64,000 nt of DNA from RGIG4790 sp964437615 (GCA_964437615.1 CAYTHL010000002.1:1-64000); one strand, 5' to 3'; positions 17,218 through 26,273 are shown, counted from the stretch's first letter. Program-made: numbers and translations. Notes: generated from the letters alone by a model not told the origin.

Positions 17218-18544
17218 TTTTATCCCCCTTTTTGCCGTGCAGAGCCAAAATATCAACTTTTTTAGCCGAATTTTGCGGTTTTTTATCTGGCAGCACTATA
17301 GATTTTTCGCTTCCGTTTTGGCTTGGCGTGTAGTATCTATGGTCGGCTATTTCGGTAGGCAAATATTGCTGATCTACATAGCCCCCATAGTTGTGCGGAT
17401 ATTTGTAACTTTGTCGTTTTTCGTTAAAATAATTGTAATTTTTTAGGTGGTCTGGAACTGCGTCGTTGTAGGTTTGCTCTACATCGTTTTCAGCAGCATG
17501 CATTGCCACAACCACACTATTAGATTTTGGCGACATGCAGACATAAATAATCGCGTGCGAAAGCGGAATTAAGCCCTCGGGCTGACCCATTTTTTCTAGT
17601 GCAGTTAGGCTACTAACCGCCACAACCAAAGCCTGAGAATTTGCAAGCCCAACATCTTCGCTGGCATGTGCTATAAGTCTGCGCGCAATTAAAAGCGGAT
17701 CGCACCCAGCCTTAATAAGACGCTGACTCCAATAGAGCGCCGCATCAGCATCACTGCCACGCAAACTTTTGCAAAAAGCAGACAGCATGTCATAGTACAT
17801 ATCGGTATCCACTGAAATAACCTTGCCTTGCGTGCACTGCTTAGCAATATCCTTTGTAATGGTTATTTTGCCCTCAACTTCGGGTGTTGACAAAACTGCC
17901 AATTCTAGCGAACCAAGCGCCACCCTAGCGTCTCCGCCACTGGTTAGCACAAAATGTTCTAAGGCGTCCGGCGTAATTACCACATTAAAATTGGCTAAAC
18001 CGCGCTCATCTTTTAGTGTCCTTTGCAAAAGTGTGGATATATCCTGAGGCAAAAGCGGCTTAAACTGAAAAATTCGGCACCTGCTAACAATAGCACGCGT
18101 CATGCTAACCATGGGGTTTTCGGTAGTTGAACCAACAAAAACAATATAGCCCTTTTCTATGGCCTCAAGCATACAATCTGATTGCGCCTTGCTCCACCTG
18201 TGGCACTCATCTAACAGTAGATAGGTTTTTCTGCCACTAACTTCTAATTGTGATTTAGCTTGGTCGATAACTTTTTTTACATCAGCCACTCCACTACTAA
18301 CAGCGTTTAACTGGACAAAATCGCTATTTGTAATATTGGCAATAATGCTAGCAAGCGTAGTTTTGCCAGTACCCGGCGGGCCATAAAAAATGCAACTGCC
18401 AAGCCTATCTGCCATGATAGCGCGGCGCAAAAGTGAATTTTTGCCAACAATATGCTGCTGCCCGACAAACTCGTCTAAATTGCTTGGACGCATACGCTCG
18501 GCTAGGGGTGCAGATTTTTGCAAATTTTGCTCAAATAAATTCAT
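17210..18544 (-). CDS. rarA: Replication-associated recombination protein A (AAA ATPase)
   Basis: 444 residues from the ATG at 18544. RarA/MgsA acts at stalled replication forks. Near the start is RPSNLDEFVGQQH; Walker A is GPPGTGKT at 55-62; Walker B is LLLDECHR, where most relatives have DEIHR; sensor 1 is VGSTTENP, then the arginine-finger SRCR. The C-terminal MgsA domain contains SLRGSDADAALYW and ASEDVGLAN. The frame stays open 16 codons upstream, but family N termini and a promoter ending 6 bp before this ATG favour this start. No Shine-Dalgarno is present, so leaderless translation is likely. It is co-transcribed with helD. Confidence 0.94.
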   Translation of the reverse strand: MNLFEQNLQKSAPLAERMRPSNLDEFVGQQHIVGKNSLLRRAIMADRLGSCIFYGPPGTGKTTLASIIANITNSDFVQLNAVSSGVADVKKVIDQAKSQLEVSGRKTYLLLDECHRWSKAQSDCMLEAIEKGYIVFVGSTTENPMVSMTRAIVSRCRIFQFKPLLPQDISTLLQRTLKDERGLANFNVVITPDALEHFVLTSGGDARVALGSLELAVLSTPEVEGKITITKDIAKQCTQGKVISVDTDMYYDMLSAFCKSLRGSDADAALYWSQRLIKAGCDPLLIARRLIAHASEDVGLANSQALVVAVSSLTALEKMGQPEGLIPLSHAIIYVCMSPKSNSVVVAMHAAENDVEQTYNDAVPDHLKNYNYFNEKRQSYKYPHNYGGYVDQQYLPTEIADHRYYTPSQNGSEKSIVLPDKKPQNSAKKVDILALHGKKGDKND

Positions 18545-18550
18545 GATATT

Positions 18551-18579
18551 ATTATACCAAAAAGCAAAATTCTTGGCAA
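18551..18579 (-). promoter_or_regulatory. rarA-helD promoter
   Basis: TTGCCA, a 17-bp spacer, TATAAT. The -10 ends 6 bp before the rarA ATG, so transcription should begin at about the A of the ATG. Confidence 0.7.
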
Positions 18580-18639
18580 ATGATATTTGCACCTTGTATA
18601 TAACTTTTTATATAAAATTATTTATATAGCTAAATTAGT

Positions 18640-19356
18640 TTAAATATATTTGTTAAATAGACGGATAATATTAGAAACTAAAAATGACAATGATTTATCC
18701 GTTTTGTTTAATTTGTCAATAAAATAAAAAACGCATTTTTTTATCTTTAAAAGTGAAATTTGACTAATTTTTAGCATATTTTGGTTATATTTTACATAAC
18801 CGTAAATTTTTTCAAAATTGCTATTAGTTTCTTTGGGTGGCTTTGATGCCATTGCACCACTAACAATATTTGCCTGCACAAAAGAGAGTTCTTTAGAAAT
18901 AGTCACAATTTTTTCTAGCATGTTAATAATTAAAAGTGATGGCAATATTTTTAGTTCTTTTTTGTAAAAGTTGCAAAAACCGTACCTATTGTTTATATAA
19001 TCTTCGATATTTGCAAAATTTTGCTCAGCATAATTTACACAGTCTTTTGCAACTAGCTCTATTAGAGGTTTACCTTTTGTGCCTCTAAATTTATCCAAAC
19101 ATTTATTTACGCTTTTTGCAACAATATTTCCAATACTAAATAAATTATCTTTATTATTGTATATATTCCATTCAGGAAATAGGTCCGGCTGTTTGTTAAT
19201 TATGCGTTTTAATTTTGCGGCAATGTTTGTAGTAGATAAATTGTATTGGCTAATTTTATACCTTTTTGTACTGTTTTTACAATTTTTTTGCTCATTTTTG
19301 CACTTTTTATTTTTATGCGGAATATTGTCATAAATAGTTTTGGTAGACTTTTGCAT
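18640..19356 (-). CDS. Hypothetical Lys/Asn-rich protein
   Basis: 238 residues, no confident family. The first ~45 residues are extremely basic (K, N). The remainder is mostly helical and moderately hydrophobic, with no clear membrane span. A part around EWNIYNN and the later helices loosely recalls the helical N-terminal part of cyclic beta-glucan synthase-like proteins, but this is a weak visual likeness. No ribosome site is visible. The gene lies between the rnpB terminator and rarA. Its coding content matches the AT-rich context, so I keep it with moderate confidence. Confidence 0.5.
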   Translation of the reverse strand: MQKSTKTIYDNIPHKNKKCKNEQKNCKNSTKRYKISQYNLSTTNIAAKLKRIINKQPDLFPEWNIYNNKDNLFSIGNIVAKSVNKCLDKFRGTKGKPLIELVAKDCVNYAEQNFANIEDYINNRYGFCNFYKKELKILPSLLIINMLEKIVTISKELSFVQANIVSGAMASKPPKETNSNFEKIYGYVKYNQNMLKISQISLLKIKKCVFYFIDKLNKTDKSLSFLVSNIIRLFNKYI

Positions 19357-19370
19357 AATTTATTTTGGGC

Positions 19371-19400
19371 AAAAAAATAAGGCACTATACATAGTGCCTT
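19371..19400 (-). terminator. Terminator of rnpB
   Basis: AAGGCACTAT/ATAGTGCCTT hairpin at 19379-19400, then ATTTTTTT on the minus strand, directly after the paired 3' end of RNase P RNA. Confidence 0.9.
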
Positions 19401-19738
19401 CCAAGATGACCTATAAGCCGAGTTCTGTTTTGGTAATCATCTATCTAGACGGACTGTTGCCAGTACGCTCAAGCGATTTTGGAGGCTGACGAGCAGCCAA
19501 AATGCCCCACATCTTGCACCACACGGAGTTTACAGCAGGAGTATGTCACCATACTGATGAGTGGGCTTTTACCCCACTTTTCCACCTTTGCCCTTTACAA
19601 CCTAAGTTGTCAGTTGGCAGTCTATTTCTGTTGCCCTTTTCCTCGGGTCACCCCGGCTTGACGTTATCAAGCGTGTTTGCTCTACGGTGCTCGGACTTTC
19701 CTCACTTTGTTAAAAGCGCGATTACCCAGTCATCTTGC
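19400..19738 (-). ncRNA. rnpB: RNase P RNA (catalytic RNA of tRNA 5' processing)
   Basis: The minus strand carries the hallmark GAGGAAAGTCCGAGCA near the 5' end (about 19690-19705) and ACAGAACTCGGCTTATAGG near the 3' end. The ends pair through AGCAAGATGA and TCATCTTGG, forming helix P1. Length about 340 nt fits the family. A near-perfect promoter lies just upstream and a terminator just downstream. Ends are set by P1 pairing and could be off by a few bases. Apparent frames inside it on the other strand are not genes. Confidence 0.95.
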
Positions 19739-19742
19739 TATG

Positions 19743-19771
19743 ATTATACACCATTAATATATATTTGTCAA
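19743..19771 (-). promoter_or_regulatory. rnpB promoter
   Basis: Exact sigma-A consensus: TTGACA, a 17-bp spacer, TATAAT, ending about 5 bp before the 5' end of the RNase P RNA. Confidence 0.92.
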
Positions 19772-19904
19772 GGCCAATATTTAAAATAAAATTTTACATT
19801 TTATAATACATTAAAATAATTTATTTGCCCATATTTTGCAGTTTTGACATCATTTTCACTTATTTTTATAAATTTTTGCAGTTTTTAATTTAATGAATAA
19901 TTTA

Positions 19905-20588
19905 TTATATTGCATTATTTTTTATAATTTGCATAGCATGTTTTTCTATTCTACTTATATAAGACCTAGATATTCCTAGCATTTTGCTTATCTCCATTTG
20001 AGTGTATTGATTGTACCCGCATACCCCGTAGCGCATAAAAATGATTTTTTGTTCGCGCTCGGTTAAGTGTTTTTCGATAAGTTTGACAATTTTTTCAAAC
20101 TCCAATTTTGTACTAACACTATCTTCTATACTTTCGGCACTATCTGGTACAATATCTAATAAGCTAAATTCATTACCCTCTTTATCTGTGGAGATAGAGT
20201 CTTCTAGGTAAATTTGCCCAGCATGTTTTTTGTCGGCTCTAAGTAGCATAAGAACTTCGTTGTCTATGCACCTAGTTGCATAGGTAGAAAAACTGCCGCC
20301 CTTTTGATAGCTAAAACTTTTTATAGCTTTAAGCAATCCAACCGCACCAACCGAAATTAATTCATCTTGGCTAATACTGCCTTTATATTTTCTAATAACA
20401 TGGGCAACCAACCTCATGTTGTGTTTAACAAGTTTGTTTTCGGCAGACTTATCCCCCGCCGCAATTTCTGCAAAACACTCTTGCTCTTCTTCTCGGGATA
20501 GTGGTTTTTCAAAAGCTGGCTCGCTCCCAATACGCCCAAACAGCAGCATAATTTTAGAAAACAACGCCGCCAATAATTTTAGTATCAT
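19905..20588 (-). CDS. sigK: Sporulation sigma factor SigK-like
   Basis: 227 residues from the ATG at 20588, which has AAGGAGC; the frame extends 13 codons upstream without support. A hydrophobic pro-like start (MILKLLAALFSKIMLLFG) precedes region 2 (HNMRLVAHVIRKYKG, DELISVGAVGLLKAIKSF, FSTYATRCIDNEVLM) and region 4 (LTEREQKIIFMRYG, EISKMLGISRSYISRIEKHA). This order and the KEGNEFSLLDI segment match SigK/SigE, which control late mother-cell genes in sporulation. The hydrophobic start resembles the inhibitory pro-sequence removed by proteolysis. The gene is uninterrupted, with no skin-type insertion. Confidence 0.87.
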   Translation of the reverse strand: MILKLLAALFSKIMLLFGRIGSEPAFEKPLSREEEQECFAEIAAGDKSAENKLVKHNMRLVAHVIRKYKGSISQDELISVGAVGLLKAIKSFSYQKGGSFSTYATRCIDNEVLMLLRADKKHAGQIYLEDSISTDKEGNEFSLLDIVPDSAESIEDSVSTKLEFEKIVKLIEKHLTEREQKIIFMRYGVCGYNQYTQMEISKMLGISRSYISRIEKHAMQIIKNNAI

Positions 20589-20661
20589 ATTTGCTCCTTG
20601 CGGCAAAATTTGTTTACAATTTTTCAACTTTTTTGCTTATAGCACCTGCATCTGCCGCTAA

Positions 20662-20690
20662 CAAAAAAATATGCCAAAATTTGGCATATT
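20662..20690 (-). terminator. Terminator of the RNase J-trmR-trhP transcript
   Basis: AATATGCCAAA / TTTGGCATATT is a perfect inverted repeat followed by TTTTTTT on the minus strand. It lies between trhP and sigK, beyond the repeat element. Confidence 0.75.
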
Positions 20691-20699
20691 ATGACAAAT

Positions 20700-20980
20700 G
20701 CTGGTTTGTTTGGCACAAGTGGAAAATTTTTCCGTCTTTATGAGCAAGTACGAAGTGGTTAGAAATATATGTTAAGCGTACTTAATACAAACAACCCTCA
20801 GTTTGCCACAAAGAATTGCCACATGGCAACCAGCCCCTTACTAGGGGGCAATAACATGGATTAACTTTTATTGTTTTTAATAATAAATAGTTGTCAACCT
20901 GAGCAGCGTCGCATTCTTGCCCCATACGGTTTTAATTAAAACATACAGGGACCATGATAAAAAATGGCCAAGATGTAGCG
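20700..20980. repeat. Intergenic repeat family, copy 3
   Basis: It contains AACAACCCTCAGTTTGCC, CACATGGCA, then AGCCCCTTACTAGGGGG and finally CCCCATACGGTTTT with CAGGGAC. All of these blocks occur in the same order at 6750-7070. It lies downstream of trhP and is not coding. Confidence 0.7.
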
Positions 20981-21020
20981 TTTCTGTTTATAGATAGTTT
21001 TACAACAAGACAAATTTTGC

Positions 21021-22241
21021 TTACATTCTAAGAATATCGCCGGGATTGAGGCCAGTGGAATTGCAGAATACAAAAATATGCTGCTGCACAAGTTTGGCAT
21101 GCGTTAGGGGGTTGCCCTGCTCGTCGGTCATAGCTGACACAGTAATTTTATGTGCAAGAGGCAGCGTTGGAGAAAGCACTTCTAAGGTGTCGCCCACCGC
21201 AAATTTATTGCGCTGCTCTACCAGAATTTTGCCGTCTTGAACGCCTAAAACTACGCCCATAAATTTGCTCTCTTGCAGTTGATGAGAACTTTCTAGCGAC
21301 TGCCTAATCTCCCCGCTATTTACCATAAAACCTGTGGTATAGTTGCGGTGGCTAGCTTTGTCTAGTTCTGCCAAAAGTTGTGGGCTAACTTGATATTTTT
21401 TGCCCTGCTCTATGCACTCTTCTAGGTGGTCTATGGCACGGCGGTAGGCGTTTATAACGGTTGCCACATAGTATGGAGATTTCATGCGGCCCTCTACCTT
21501 AAAACTGCACACTCCCGCAGCCGCAATTTTGTCTAGATGCTCTATTAGACGCAAATCTTTGCTGTTAAAAATGTAAGTTCCCCTATCGTCTTCGGCAATT
21601 TCCATAGGCTCGCCGGGACGCGTTTCTTCGGTGACATAGTATTTCCAGCGGCAGGCTTGAACGCACTCGCCATGATTGCTATCCCGCCCCGTAAGGTAGT
21701 TGGAAAGCAGACAGCGGCCGCTATAAGATATGCACATTGCACCGTGGACAAAGGCTTCTAGCTCCAAATCTGGCAGATGCTCGTGAATTTTGGCAACTTC
21801 GTCCAAAGAAAGTTCCCTTGCAAGCACCACACGGCTAGCGCCCATTTTTTGATAGGCCTCAGCCGCATATTTGTTTGTTGTGTTTGCCTGCGTGGAGATA
21901 TGAATTGCTAGGCTTGGCGCATACTTTTTAACAAAATTTAACACGCCCATGTCGCTGACAAGAACGGCATCAACCTTGGCAACCACCAGCTGATTTAAAT
22001 AGTCTGGCAGCCCAGCAAAATCTGCATCTCTGGCGTAGACATTTATGGTTACATAGGCCTTTTTGCCGTGAGAATGAACATACTCTACCGTTTTTGCAAG
22101 GCTATCATCTTCAAAATTGGTGCCAAAAGCCCTAAGCCCGTAATTTTTGCCAGCAAAATAGACGGCATCTGCACCAAAGTAGATAGCCGTTTTTAGTTTT
22201 TCCATGTCGCCAGCAGGGGCAAGAAGTTCAATTTTTTTCAT
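21021..22241 (-). CDS. trhP: U32-family tRNA hydroxylation protein (TrhP-like)
   Basis: 406 residues, the length of B. subtilis YrrO-type proteins. TrhP helps make 5-hydroxyuridine at tRNA wobble position 34 using prephenate. The U32 signature EAFVHGAMCISYSGRC lies at about 162-177, with LLSNYLTGRDSNHGEC after it. Cysteines C170, C177, C193 and C197 are candidate iron-sulfur ligands as in other U32 proteins. The C-terminal beta-barrel holds NKFAVGDTLEVLSP. GGAGAAC precedes the ATG, 36 bp after trmR, whose product methylates the hydroxyuridine. The two steps are thus encoded together, as in B. subtilis. Confidence 0.88.
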   Translation of the reverse strand: MKKIELLAPAGDMEKLKTAIYFGADAVYFAGKNYGLRAFGTNFEDDSLAKTVEYVHSHGKKAYVTINVYARDADFAGLPDYLNQLVVAKVDAVLVSDMGVLNFVKKYAPSLAIHISTQANTTNKYAAEAYQKMGASRVVLARELSLDEVAKIHEHLPDLELEAFVHGAMCISYSGRCLLSNYLTGRDSNHGECVQACRWKYYVTEETRPGEPMEIAEDDRGTYIFNSKDLRLIEHLDKIAAAGVCSFKVEGRMKSPYYVATVINAYRRAIDHLEECIEQGKKYQVSPQLLAELDKASHRNYTTGFMVNSGEIRQSLESSHQLQESKFMGVVLGVQDGKILVEQRNKFAVGDTLEVLSPTLPLAHKITVSAMTDEQGNPLTHAKLVQQHIFVFCNSTGLNPGDILRM

Positions 22242-22277
22242 AAGTTCTCCGTCAGCGGCGTACCGCTTATTTATATT

Positions 22278-23111
22278 TTACTTTTTTGTGGCAACCAGCA
22301 TGCCGTCTTCGTCCTCTATTAGGCGGGGGTTGGATAGGTCTGGGTGAGAAAGGAAGGTTTGTATAAATTTTTCTAGGCGTTTGCATATTGTTTTAAACCT
22401 ATTGTTTGGGGCAAGGCTAGGGTTACGCACATAGCCACGAAACAGCACATTGTCTACAAGTAATATACCCCCTGAGGCTAATAACATAATAAGCCCGTCT
22501 AGCATTTTATCATACTGGGCTTTGGGGCCGTCTAAAAAAATAAAATCAAAATAATTGTTGTAGCTATCGTCTGCTACCATTTGGGCAATTTGCACAAGGC
22601 AGTCATCGCAAATAATAGTTACCCGAGGTGCGGGTTGGAAATCTAAATTGCTACTATTGCTTATACTTTCATTATTTTGAATTTTGGGCTGCATATATTT
22701 GCTATTGCTGGCGCTACCAAAACTGCTATTGCCACCAAAATTGCCAGTATTTGCGGCATTTTTGCTGGCAGAAGTTACAATTTCCGTGCTTATCACACTG
22801 GCGGATTTGTTTTGCGAATTAATAATGGCTGCCATGCCGTTTTCTATTAAGCAAACACTGCTAACAAGCCCGTTATCTATAAAATTTTCAGCCGCCTCGT
22901 GGGCTAGTTTTGGCTCATGCTCTATTGTAACTAATCTGCCCGTACAGTTTTTGATAATAGCCATTCCGCTATACCCCACCGCCGTACCTATTTCTAGAAT
23001 TTTTTGTGGATTTTTTTGGCAAATTAGGCTTATAAGAGTTTTATAACTTTCTTCTCTTATTATAGGCACTCCACGATGATTTGCGGCGTCTTTTATATAG
23101 AGTTCTTCCAC
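22278..23111 (-). CDS. trmR: tRNA 5-hydroxyuridine O-methyltransferase (TrmR-like)
   Basis: 277 residues, starting with GTG; its ribosome site (TAAGGTG) lies inside the end of the RNase J gene 2 bp away, so the two are translationally coupled. The class I fold is clear: ILEIGTAVGYSGMAI (SAM loop), TIEHEPKLA, FDFIFLDGPKAQYD and GGILLVDNVLFRG. TrmR makes 5-methoxyuridine in tRNA and lies next to trhP here. Unlike relatives of about 210-220 residues, it has an extra N/S/A-rich stretch at about 96-162, between two core strands. The insert keeps the frame and is probably a disordered surface loop. Confidence 0.85.
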   Translation of the reverse strand: MEELYIKDAANHRGVPIIREESYKTLISLICQKNPQKILEIGTAVGYSGMAIIKNCTGRLVTIEHEPKLAHEAAENFIDNGLVSSVCLIENGMAAIINSQNKSASVISTEIVTSASKNAANTGNFGGNSSFGSASNSKYMQPKIQNNESISNSSNLDFQPAPRVTIICDDCLVQIAQMVADDSYNNYFDFIFLDGPKAQYDKMLDGLIMLLASGGILLVDNVLFRGYVRNPSLAPNNRFKTICKRLEKFIQTFLSHPDLSNPRLIEDEDGMLVATKK

Positions 23112-23113
23112 TT

Positions 23114-25168
23114 TTACACCTTAAAAATAATTGGCAATATCATCGGGCTACGCATAGTTTTTTTGTAAAAATAATTTCTTAGCGGCTTGCGGATAGAGTT
23201 TCTTAGGTCATTCCAATCGTGATTTTCTTTTAAGTCTATTACGTTTAGAGTATCCATTAGTACGTCCTTAGCTTCGGCAAGCATTTGGTCTTGTTCCCCG
23301 CTGTACATAAAGCCACGGGTTATCATATAAGGGTCACTTAAAAGCTCGCCACTTGCTGCCGACACGCCCACCACTACTATAACTAGGCCGTCTTCGCTAA
23401 GCGCCTTGCGGTCTTTAAGCACTACACTGCCCACGTCGCCTATGCCTAGACCGTCAACCAGCTGCTGCCCAGCTTGGACATTTGGTCTTTGCACCATGGA
23501 GTTTTTAGTTATTTCTACCACATTGCCTATTTCTGGCAAGAAAATATTTTGTTTGCTCATGCCAAGTTTTACGGCAATTTGCTCATGCTCGCGCAAGTGG
23601 CGATATTCGCCATGCACTGGAATAAAGAATTTTGGCTTAATTAGGCTGTGGATAAGTTTAAGTTCTTCTTGGCAAGCGTGGCCAGAAGCATGCACATTTT
23701 CGCACACAACAATAGCACCCTTTTTGTAAAGTTTGTTGATAATTTGGTTGATACTATCTTCGTTGCCCGGAATTGGGCTAGATGAGAATATAATTGTGTC
23801 GTTGTCGCCAATTTCTATTTTGGGAAATTCGCCGTTAGATAGTCTTGTTAGCGCGCTACGTGGCTCGCCTTGGCTGCCAGTAGATAGCACAAGCACATTT
23901 TTATCTTCCATGTTGCCCACATTGTCTATATCTACAAAGACGCTGCGATCAAACTTAAAGGCGCCAATTTTAAGCCCCGCCTCTATGTTGTTTATCATGC
24001 TGCGGCCGATAATTGCCACCTTGCGGTTGTACTTGATTGCAAGTTCTACAATTTGAGTAACTCTGTAAATGTTGGACGAGAATGTTGCCACAAACAAGCG
24101 TCTAGACGCGTTTTCGGCAAACACTTTTTCTAGGTTTTCGCCAACCTGCTTTTCGCTCATAGAAAAGCCCGGACGCTCTATGTTTGTACTTTCTGCCATA
24201 AGCAGAGTTACACCTTGGCGGCCGATTTCGGCAATGCGCGGTAGGTCGATAACTTCGCCGTCAATGGCCTCGTAGTCCACCTTGAAGTCGCCAGTGTGGA
24301 AGAATATGCCGGCTGGCGTGGTTATACTTAGGGCAAATGCGCCCGGAATACTATGGTTAACTTTTACAAATTCTACGCAAAATACGCCAAGTTTTACAAT
24401 GCTACGAGGACTGACAACTGTGCCTTTTACGCCGCTAATTTTATGCTCTCTGAGTTTGTTGTCTAGCAAGGTTAGGGTTAGTTTGCTGCCAAAAACTGGA
24501 ACTTTTAGTTCTTTTAATAGATATGGCAAACTGCCCAAGTGGTCTTCGTGGGCGTGGGTAACAACAATGCCGCGAACTTTGCTTGCATTCTCTTTAAGAT
24601 AGGTAAAATCTGGAATAACCAAGTCTACGCCCGGCAAGTCTGCGCCCGGAAAAGTTAGGCCGCAGTCGATGACAATAATGTCGTCGCCGTATTCTAGTGC
24701 CGTTATGTTTTTGCCAATTTCGCCAACGCCGCCCAAAAAGATTATCTTTACGCCGTTGCCACCCTTGGTTTTGGTTTCCTTCTTTTGCTGCGGCAGGCTA
24801 AGACTCATAGATAAGTCTATGTTTTGAGTTTTGCCTTGCATATCCTTTAGGTCGGCAAGGGCTTCGTTTTTGCGATATTCTAAACTATCTCGGTCGGCAA
24901 AAAACTGCACCTTCCCTTTGCTGTTTCTGCCTATGTAATTGTTACGGCTGTCGTCCGCCGCCCTGCTGTTATTTTTTGCCTCGCCCTCGGTAAACACCCT
25001 TTTGCGCCTAGATGGCGTGGTGACTGTTTGGTTTGCAGCAGCCAAGTTTGGCGATGCTCCTTGCTTGGTGTCATTTGCAGACTGCGATGCGTTAGCCGCT
25101 TGCTGCTCGGCTTCTAATACTTGTTGTTTTTTGCGATTTTTTGCTTTTTGTAAATTAGATTCTGTCAT
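23114..25168 (-). CDS. rnj: Ribonuclease J
   Basis: Metallo-beta-lactamase/beta-CASP nuclease with 5'-exo and endonuclease activity in RNA turnover. The catalytic motif THAHEDHLGS supplies H205, H207, D209 and H210. DCGLTFPGADLPGVD precedes it, and the beta-CASP region holds STNIERPGFSMSE and ATFSSNIYRV. HASGHACQEELK and PVHGEYRHL follow. Residues 1-137 form an extra low-complexity, Gln/Ala/Asn/Lys-rich extension not seen in standard ~555-residue RNase J; it is probably disordered. It precedes trmR by 2 bp and follows a membrane-protein gene. Confidence 0.93.
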   Translation of the reverse strand: MTESNLQKAKNRKKQQVLEAEQQAANASQSANDTKQGASPNLAAANQTVTTPSRRKRVFTEGEAKNNSRAADDSRNNYIGRNSKGKVQFFADRDSLEYRKNEALADLKDMQGKTQNIDLSMSLSLPQQKKETKTKGGNGVKIIFLGGVGEIGKNITALEYGDDIIVIDCGLTFPGADLPGVDLVIPDFTYLKENASKVRGIVVTHAHEDHLGSLPYLLKELKVPVFGSKLTLTLLDNKLREHKISGVKGTVVSPRSIVKLGVFCVEFVKVNHSIPGAFALSITTPAGIFFHTGDFKVDYEAIDGEVIDLPRIAEIGRQGVTLLMAESTNIERPGFSMSEKQVGENLEKVFAENASRRLFVATFSSNIYRVTQIVELAIKYNRKVAIIGRSMINNIEAGLKIGAFKFDRSVFVDIDNVGNMEDKNVLVLSTGSQGEPRSALTRLSNGEFPKIEIGDNDTIIFSSSPIPGNEDSINQIINKLYKKGAIVVCENVHASGHACQEELKLIHSLIKPKFFIPVHGEYRHLREHEQIAVKLGMSKQNIFLPEIGNVVEITKNSMVQRPNVQAGQQLVDGLGIGDVGSVVLKDRKALSEDGLVIVVVGVSAASGELLSDPYMITRGFMYSGEQDQMLAEAKDVLMDTLNVIDLKENHDWNDLRNSIRKPLRNYFYKKTMRSPMILPIIFKV

Positions 25169-25210
25169 AAAATTTTGTCCTATTTCCTTTATATTTTTAT
25201 TTTTTTACGC

Positions 25211-26104
25211 TTAAAGTGCGTCTACTATTATGTTGCTAGAAAGATAGTATCTCTGCTTGGTGGTTGCAAAATGGCTTACCAACTGAAATGTTACTGCCAG
25301 CACCATGCTTGCAGGTATGGTAATAATTAGCCCGGCACCCACTGTAAATAGTCCTATGGCAAAGTTGCAAACAATAATGGTTAAAACTATAATAATTGCG
25401 TTGCTAAACACTCTGCCAAAGTCTTTGGCGTTTGTAAAAACTAGCGCAAAGCTTTTAAACGGATTTGTAGATGAGGTTATCATGTTTACGCAGCAACTTT
25501 TGCATAAGGTTAGTTGCAAGGCGCATGTTAGCGTAAACACAACTACAAGCATAGTTATACCAAATATAGCCGTTGCAAGGTTAGTGAATGTCCAACAATA
25601 GATGCAAATAAATAATACTTTTAAAAACGTAAATGGCAAATTAATAACTAGCATGCTAAGCGAGTAAAGCATCACTTTTTTGCTGTTTGTTAGCAAGCTG
25701 TGGCAATAGCTTATGTTACTTTGGCTGGTATAAGTGCTGTATGCAACCGCAGTGAGTGCATATTTTCCTGCAGATTTTAAAAAGGAATTTACTACCAATG
25801 TAACAAAAAAGAATAGTATAACTGCCCACCAAATTTGCCCAAAATTTTGACCTAATATATAGAAAAATTGGGTAAAAACTTGTTTTATGGCTACAAAGAC
25901 GCCGGCGGTGTCGGTGTACATAGTTTTGCCCACGTCTGCCACCAGTTCAAAATAGCCTTCGGCTTGCAAAAGCTTAATTATTGGGCTAGAAACAAGATAG
26001 GTTAGCCCTATAATTATTGCCAATCTCACCACCGTGTATGCAAGTTGCTTCCATACAAAATTAAAATTAGAAGCGAGCAACTTCATAGAGTTTTTATAAA
26101 TCAT
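25211..26104 (-). CDS. Multi-pass membrane protein of unknown function
   Basis: 297 residues with about six hydrophobic spans (roughly 22-45, 88-110, 150-175, 178-205, 235-258, 262-285). It has few charged residues and no recognised family motif. AAGGAATTG precedes the ATG. The last part, GLIITIPASMVLAVTFQL, resembles membrane proteins of the YesL/DUF4013-like kind, but I cannot assign it. It is 42 bp before rnj on the same strand and may head that operon. Confidence 0.65.
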   Translation of the reverse strand: MIYKNSMKLLASNFNFVWKQLAYTVVRLAIIIGLTYLVSSPIIKLLQAEGYFELVADVGKTMYTDTAGVFVAIKQVFTQFFYILGQNFGQIWWAVILFFFVTLVVNSFLKSAGKYALTAVAYSTYTSQSNISYCHSLLTNSKKVMLYSLSMLVINLPFTFLKVLFICIYCWTFTNLATAIFGITMLVVVFTLTCALQLTLCKSCCVNMITSSTNPFKSFALVFTNAKDFGRVFSNAIIIVLTIIVCNFAIGLFTVGAGLIITIPASMVLAVTFQLVSHFATTKQRYYLSSNIIVDAL

Positions 26105-26234
26105 TATTACAATTCCTTTACAAAAAAATAATAAATCCTTTTAAGTAGATGCTATTATACAACTTAGTTTTAAAATTTGCAACTATTTTTTTATATTAGT
26201 AAAATCTAATTTGTTTTTTGCTTATTTTTGCAGC

Positions 26235-26273
26235 AAAAAAACGCACCTGTCCTACATGACAAATGCGTTTTTG
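26235..26273 (-). terminator. Terminator at the downstream end of the phage module
   Basis: AAAAACGCA / TGCGTTTTT stem (26237-26245 with 26264-26272) with an inner CTGTC/GACA pairing, followed by T-runs in both directions. It separates the last phage gene from the host membrane-protein gene. Confidence 0.75.

Larger units (their letters stand above)
20589..21020. other. 430-bp gap: terminator plus repeat-family copy
   Basis: No gene. It holds the trhP terminator and copy 3 of the intergenic repeat family. From 20700 to about 20960 the bases align in blocks with the copy at 6.65-7.08 kb. Confidence 0.7.

Noticed and set aside
18640..19356. Cyclic glucan synthase fragment
   Set aside because: The likeness of the Lys/Asn-rich protein to that family is limited to a few residues; I kept it as hypothetical.
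19479..19789. Plus-strand frames of 60 and 95 codons
   Set aside because: They lie over RNase P RNA on the opposite strand, whose hallmark sequences, promoter and terminator explain the region.
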